Below, piece after piece: positions 5,882 through 8,323 of a DNA stretch of 8,323 bases. This DNA is from Pelotomaculum_B sp041645005 (lineage in GTDB: Bacteria; Bacillota; Desulfotomaculia; Desulfotomaculales; Pelotomaculaceae), in NCBI GenBank assembly GCA_041645005.1, contig JBAZQW010000089.1, positions 1-8,323 of the forward strand, written 5' to 3'. The translations under genes were made by a program, and so were the position numbers. Every line of letters begins with the position of its first letter. The first letter of the stretch is position 1. Under the pieces are notes generated by a model. The model was not told the origin of the DNA. It saw nothing but the letters and a program-made list of their open reading frames with translations, and did no database searches.

Positions 5882-5895
5882 TATGAGGTGTCCTT

Positions 5896-6864
5896 ATGCG
5901 CAGGTTGGCTACCGGTGCTTTACTGCTTGCATTTGCCCTGGTTTTGGGTCTCCCCTTTTTATTAAGCAGGCAGATACCCGCAAGGTTTTTTCCTGGAGTG
6001 ACTATCGTGCGGGTATTTGTTCATAATGAGAACAAGATTAAACCGATGCAGCTGGAAGATTACCTGGTGGGGGTTGTAGCTGCCGAAATGCCCGCGGAAT
6101 TCCCCCCGGAGGCGCTAAAAGCGCAGGCAGTCGCGGCCAGGACCTATATCGTCAAGCGTATGGGCGCCGGCGGTGTGGCTGTGGCAAATCCACTTCACCC
6201 GGGCGCTGACGTTTGCGATGACCCGCGTCATGGCCAGGCCTGGCTGTCCAGGGAAGATTTAAAAAATCGCTGGGGAACACTCAGCTATTACAACTATTAT
6301 TACAAAGTGAAAAAAGCTGTCGATGAGACCAAAGGGCAGGTGCTGGTCTACCAGGGAGAGTATATTGACCCGGCTTACCACGCCTCTTGCGGCGGCAGGA
6401 CCGAAAACTCGGAGGATGTGTGGAAATTCAAGGTTCCTTACTTGCGCAGTGTCCCCTGCCCGTACGATGCCGACCCCAACCCGGTGCAAACCGCATCTTT
6501 CAGCTTTGAGCAGGTGGACCTGGCCCTGGGCACCAAGCTGTCAGCTGTACCTGTAAGCGGCACAGAAAACAATTCAAAGAGTTTTAAAATAATTGAAAAA
6601 ACAAGTACAGGCCGGCCAAAGCTCCTTTTGATCAGCGACCGGCAGTTTTCCGCCGTGGCGGTCAGGGATCTGCTGGGACTTCGCTCCACCAGTTTCACCT
6701 GGAAAGCCGAGGGTGATTTTGTGTTCTTTACCACTACCGGATATGGCCACGGGGTAGGCCTTTGCCAGTACGGGGCCAAAGGCCTGGCCGAACACGGCTA
6801 TGATTACCGCACTATTCTTGGGCATTATTACAGCGGGGCGGAGCTATTGGAAACGAAGAAATAG
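5896..6864 (+). CDS. spoIID: Stage II sporulation protein D, peptidoglycan lytic transglycosylase
   Basis: SpoIID cuts glycan strands of septal peptidoglycan during engulfment of the forespore, working from the mother-cell membrane with SpoIIM and SpoIIP. The product is 322 residues. A membrane anchor covers about residues 5-23. The SpoIID domain begins with YLVGVVAAEMPAEFPPEALK (56-75), where E64 corresponds to the catalytic glutamate, followed by AQAVAARTY. The HASCGG motif (162-167) contributes conserved His and Cys residues, and GYGHGVGLCQYGA (282-294) is the C-terminal hallmark. ATG 5896 has AGGTG at 5886-5890, spacing 5 nt. All landmark motifs are present and the frame is intact. It follows ywmB without an intervening murA and precedes a toxin-antitoxin pair rather than another sporulation gene. 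In Bacillus the gene is sigma-E dependent and repressed by SpoIIID, which is encoded about 1.1 kb downstream here. Confidence 0.95.
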   Translation: MRRLATGALLLAFALVLGLPFLLSRQIPARFFPGVTIVRVFVHNENKIKPMQLEDYLVGVVAAEMPAEFPPEALKAQAVAARTYIVKRMGAGGVAVANPLHPGADVCDDPRHGQAWLSREDLKNRWGTLSYYNYYYKVKKAVDETKGQVLVYQGEYIDPAYHASCGGRTENSEDVWKFKVPYLRSVPCPYDADPNPVQTASFSFEQVDLALGTKLSAVPVSGTENNSKSFKIIEKTSTGRPKLLLISDRQFSAVAVRDLLGLRSTSFTWKAEGDFVFFTTTGYGHGVGLCQYGAKGLAEHGYDYRTILGHYYSGAELLETKK

Positions 6865-6903
6865 TGTTGAAACCCCAATGAGCGGCCGGCAATTAACTGT
6901 TTC

Positions 6904-6932
6904 TTGTTATCCACACAATTATGTGGTACACT
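6904..6932 (+). promoter_or_regulatory. Candidate promoter of the toxin-antitoxin operon
   Basis: TTGTTA (6904-6909) and TACACT (6927-6932) each match four of six consensus bases and are separated by exactly 17 nt. A start site near 6939 would leave a very short leader carrying the strong GGAGGTGAT ribosome binding site (6942-6950). A palindrome fills the spacer, which fits an autoregulated promoter. Confidence 0.55.
6911..6926. promoter_or_regulatory. Candidate antitoxin operator (palindrome in promoter spacer)
   Basis: CCACACAATTATGTGG is palindromic at 14 of 16 positions (CCACA and TGTGG arms around an AATT core). It occupies almost the whole spacer between the -35 and -10 hexamers. Antitoxins of toxin-antitoxin systems commonly bind such sites to repress their own operon. 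That VapB binds here is an inference from position and symmetry. Confidence 0.5.
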
Positions 6933-6954
6933 TATATGCGTGGAGGTGATTTAA

Positions 6955-7197
6955 ATGGAATATCAAAATATTACTTTGTCCTTGCCTAAGGATATCTTGC
7001 TTAAAGCAAAACACATTGCCGTGGAAAAGCGGACTTCGCTTTCAGGCCTTTTGGCCAGGACACTGGAGGATATTGTTAAGAAAGAAGACTCTTACAGGAA
7101 AGCGCGTGAACGTCATATCGTTATGTTAAACAGTGTTCCCGACCTTGGAACAAATGGCAGCATAAACTGGAACAGGGGAGATATTCATGAGCGGTAA
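6955..7197 (+). CDS. VapB-type antitoxin, ribbon-helix-helix-like
   Basis: The product is 80 residues. The N-terminal pattern NITLSLPKDILLKAKHIAVE, followed by KRTSLSGLLARTLEDIV, has a short strand (about 5-10) and two helices (about 11-24 and 28-43), as in ribbon-helix-helix DNA-binding antitoxins. The C-terminal half is polar and probably flexible, the part that usually wraps the toxin. The gene starts at ATG 6955 with a near-perfect ribosome binding site. Its end overlaps the downstream PIN-domain toxin gene by 11 nt, the usual arrangement for translational coupling. Together they form a type II toxin-antitoxin pair; the antitoxin probably neutralises the RNase and represses the shared promoter. 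Family assignment rests on pattern and neighbour rather than on strong sequence signatures. Confidence 0.82.
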   Translation: MEYQNITLSLPKDILLKAKHIAVEKRTSLSGLLARTLEDIVKKEDSYRKARERHIVMLNSVPDLGTNGSINWNRGDIHER

Positions 7198-7618
7198 TGT
7201 TGAATGGCAATTTGTCGATACAAATATTCTCGTTTATGCTCACGACGCCTCAGCAGGAAAAAAGCACGTCCGGGCAAAAAACTTAATTAATGACCTTTGG
7301 ACTTCCGGCCGTGGCTGCTTAAGCACCCAAGTATTGCAAGAGTTTTATGTAACTGTGGTACAAAAAGTGGCTAGTCCGATGCAGCCAGAAATGGCTGCAA
7401 AAATAATTTCAGACCTTTCGCGATGGAGGCTGTGTGTAACGGATATAGATGACATCCTGGAAGCTATTAATATTCACCAACGAAATAAATTGTCATTTTG
7501 GGATGCCCTTATTATTTGCAGCGCAAATAAACTTGGCTGTGCAGTACTCTTGACGGAAGATTTAAACAGCGGACAGTTTTACGAAGGGATAAAGGCGCTA
7601 AACCCGTTTGCACAATAA
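7187..7618 (+). CDS. VapC-type toxin, PIN-domain ribonuclease
   Basis: The product is 143 residues, typical for VapC. The PIN active-site acidic residues can be placed as D11 in FVDTNILVYAHD, E52 in STQVLQEFYVT, D106 in LSFWDALIICSA, and D125 in LLTEDLNSG. PIN toxins use these to bind Mg2+/Mn2+ and cut RNA, often tRNA or rRNA; the target here is unknown. ATG 7187 lies within the last codons of the antitoxin gene and has its own GGGGAG at 7175-7180. All four acidic positions are intact, so the toxin is probably active. Codon use looks more AT-rich than in the atp genes (an impression, not measured), and the pair lies between two sporulation genes, both consistent with horizontal acquisition. 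Confidence 0.88.
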   Translation: MSGNVEWQFVDTNILVYAHDASAGKKHVRAKNLINDLWTSGRGCLSTQVLQEFYVTVVQKVASPMQPEMAAKIISDLSRWRLCVTDIDDILEAINIHQRNKLSFWDALIICSANKLGCAVLLTEDLNSGQFYEGIKALNPFAQ

Positions 7619-7736
7619 TCGTTACAGATATCCATAATATTGGGGTATTTGGATTATTGGGTTAAACGGACCTTAAAGTCATAAACGAGGGGCTGATAAT
7701 CATAAATCAAGTAAGAAGTTGCACTGTTAACTGCTA

Positions 7737-7770
7737 AACTGCCTTCCAGAGGCGGTTTTCTTTTTTTCTT
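7737..7770 (+). terminator. Intrinsic terminator after the toxin-antitoxin operon
   Basis: AACTGCCT (7737-7744) pairs with AGGCGGTT (7750-7757), with one G-T pair, around TCCAG, followed by TTCTTTTTTTCTT. It lies about 120 nt after the toxin stop and separates the toxin-antitoxin transcript from spoIIID. Confidence 0.8.
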
Positions 7771-7862
7771 AAATAATTTAAAGGAAATACATTCTAGGGT
7801 GTTTCTTACTCCGCTGACGAATTTCTCACCTCCCCCCGCATATATATCTAGAGGAAGCCACC

Positions 7863-7893
7863 GCCATATTGAGGCGTGAGATGTTTATAATTT
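7863..7893 (+). promoter_or_regulatory. Weak candidate sigma-E promoter for spoIIID
   Basis: GCCATATT (7863-7870) resembles the sigma-E -35 element (six of seven to KMATATT over its last seven bases), and TATAATTT (7886-7893) matches five of eight to CATACAHT with a 15-nt spacer. The -10 also contains a perfect TATAAT, but no vegetative -35 lies 16-18 nt upstream of it. spoIIID is sigma-E dependent in Bacillus. Transcription would start just before or within the tandem repeat. Confidence 0.35.
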
Positions 7894-7896
7894 ATT

Positions 7897-7924
7897 TCCG
7901 GCGTCTGACGTCCGGCGTCTGACG
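7897..7924 (+). repeat. Perfect tandem 14-bp repeat made of 7-bp units (array C)
   Basis: TCCGGCGTCTGACG occurs twice with no spacer (7897-7910 and 7911-7924). Each copy is two related heptamers, TCCGGCG and TCTGACG. It ends 8 nt before the spoIIID ribosome binding site. The units resemble the reverse complement of those in the array after atpA, and the GGCGTGAGATG at 7873-7883 resembles that array in direct orientation. Confidence 0.85.
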
Positions 7925-7945
7925 ATTAAAATGGGAGGTAGGGAA

Positions 7946-8197
7946 ATGCAGGAATATATTCAAAAACGGGTGCTGGATATCTGTTCCTATATTCTGGAAA
8001 CCCAGGCCACAGTAAGACAGGCCGCCCAGGTATACCAGGTCAGCAAAAGCACTGTCCATAAGGATATGACGGAGCGACTGCCCTCCTTAAACAAACAGTT
8101 AGCCCAGGAGATAAAAGCAATTCTCGAATACAATAAAGCCGAGCGGCATCTGCGGGGCGGAGAAGCCACCAGGAGAAAATATAAAGATTTGGCTTAA
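7946..8197 (+). CDS. spoIIID: Stage III sporulation transcriptional regulator SpoIIID
   Basis: SpoIIID is a small DNA-binding protein that switches many sigma-E genes on or off in the mother cell and helps turn on sigma-K. The product is 83 residues; the Bacillus protein is about ten residues longer at its C terminus. A helix-turn-helix occupies about 23-42, including VSKSTVHKDMTERLP, the most conserved segment of the family. The C-terminal basic segment ERHLRGGEATRRKYK (67-81) also matches and is the second DNA-contacting region. ATG 7946 is chosen because GGGAGGT (7933-7939) is a well-spaced ribosome binding site and the protein then starts MQEYIQKR, as in homologues. An in-frame ATG at 7931 would place that site inside the gene. 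In Bacillus SpoIIID represses spoIID, which lies upstream here. Confidence 0.97.
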   Translation: MQEYIQKRVLDICSYILETQATVRQAAQVYQVSKSTVHKDMTERLPSLNKQLAQEIKAILEYNKAERHLRGGEATRRKYKDLA

Positions 8198-8323
8198 AAT
8201 ACCGGTGGACAACAGGATTTTGACGAAAAAGATAGAATACTACTTTTGCTTGACAAAAAGCAGCTTTTATCCGGGGATTGGACGGGCTTGCTGTTAAGAG
8301 CAATAAGAGGACAGGCCTGGTCA
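8198..8323. other. Downstream flank of spoIIID, no gene assigned
   Basis: No ribosome binding site with a start codon, and no terminator, is visible after spoIIID before the window ends. A TTGACA hexamer at 8250-8255 lacks a suitable -10. AAAAGC and GCTTTT (8256-8268) form a short palindrome around one base. The frame continuing from spoIIID is open to the window edge (42 codons), but without a start codon this is not taken as a gene. Confidence 0.6.

Larger units (their letters stand above)
5603..5895. other. 293-nt intergenic region between ywmB and spoIID
   Basis: No gene is seen here. A small stem capped by the GNRA-type loop GCAA (CAGG 5604-5607, CCTG 5612-5615) follows the ywmB stop, but no good T-run does. 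TTCTGT (5689-5694) and ACAGAA (5705-5710) form a weak inverted repeat. Two further palindromes, a candidate sigma-E promoter and a 7-bp array are listed separately. In Bacillus subtilis this position holds murAA; no trace of a MurA reading frame is visible. Confidence 0.8.
7619..7930. other. 312-nt intergenic region between vapC and spoIIID
   Basis: No gene is seen. It contains a terminator at 7737-7770, a weak candidate sigma-E promoter at 7863-7893 and a perfect tandem repeat at 7897-7924. The stretch 7619-7736 is AT-rich and shows no clear structure. A C-rich tract (CCTCCCCCC, 7829-7837) precedes the alternating TATATATA-like stretch at 7840-7848. Confidence 0.8.

Noticed and set aside
7931..7945. 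ATG at 7931 as the start of spoIIID
   Set aside because: It would bury the GGGAGGT ribosome binding site in the coding region and adds five residues not expected in SpoIIID; ATG 7946 fits homologues.
8250..8278. A vegetative promoter from TTGACA at 8250
   Set aside because: The bases 16-18 nt downstream are GC-rich (CCGGGGAT) and do not resemble a -10 element.

Overview
The window comes from an endospore-forming Firmicute, most likely a Clostridia-type member of the Peptococcaceae/Desulfotomaculum-Pelotomaculum group. The evidence is the F1-ATPase genes followed directly by ywmB, spoIID and spoIIID (a gene neighbourhood of Gram-positive spore formers), strong GGAGG-type ribosome binding sites, and the style of the intergenic repeats. 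The genus assignment is an inference from general resemblance, not from a database match. All genes supported here are on the + strand.

Region 1 (1-4540) is the 3' part of an atp operon: the last codons of atpH (delta), then atpA (alpha), atpG (gamma), atpD (beta) and atpC (epsilon), closed by a good intrinsic terminator at 4511-4540. Together they encode the soluble F1 sector of the ATP synthase, alpha3-beta3-gamma-delta-epsilon. Spacing is tight (18-28 nt) at every junction except atpA-atpG, where a 137-nt gap holds two 7-bp-periodic repeat arrays around a 22-nt perfect hairpin.

Region 2 (4541-5895) starts with a compact block of repeats and hairpins (about 4541-4712) resembling REP-type palindromic elements. 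ywmB follows, coding for a small exported or membrane-anchored protein; its true start is at 4805, well inside a longer open frame that runs back through the repeats. A 293-nt intergenic region follows, with further inverted repeats and a second 7-bp array. The murA gene found at this place in Bacillus subtilis is absent.

Region 3 (5896-8323) carries spoIID (a peptidoglycan lytic transglycosylase needed for engulfment), a complete VapBC-type toxin-antitoxin pair with its own promoter, candidate operator and terminator, then a third 7-bp array and spoIIID (the mother-cell transcription regulator). SpoIID and SpoIIID act in the same mother-cell programme driven by sigma-E, and candidate sigma-E promoters can be drawn upstream of both. 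The toxin-antitoxin cassette looks like an insertion between them.

No RNA genes, CRISPR arrays or complete insertion sequences were seen. The coding content is mostly conventional. What deserves a second look is the intergenic material: a dispersed heptamer repeat family at three sites, each just upstream of a gene start, the composite palindromic element before ywmB, and a palindrome that fills the spacer of the toxin-antitoxin promoter.
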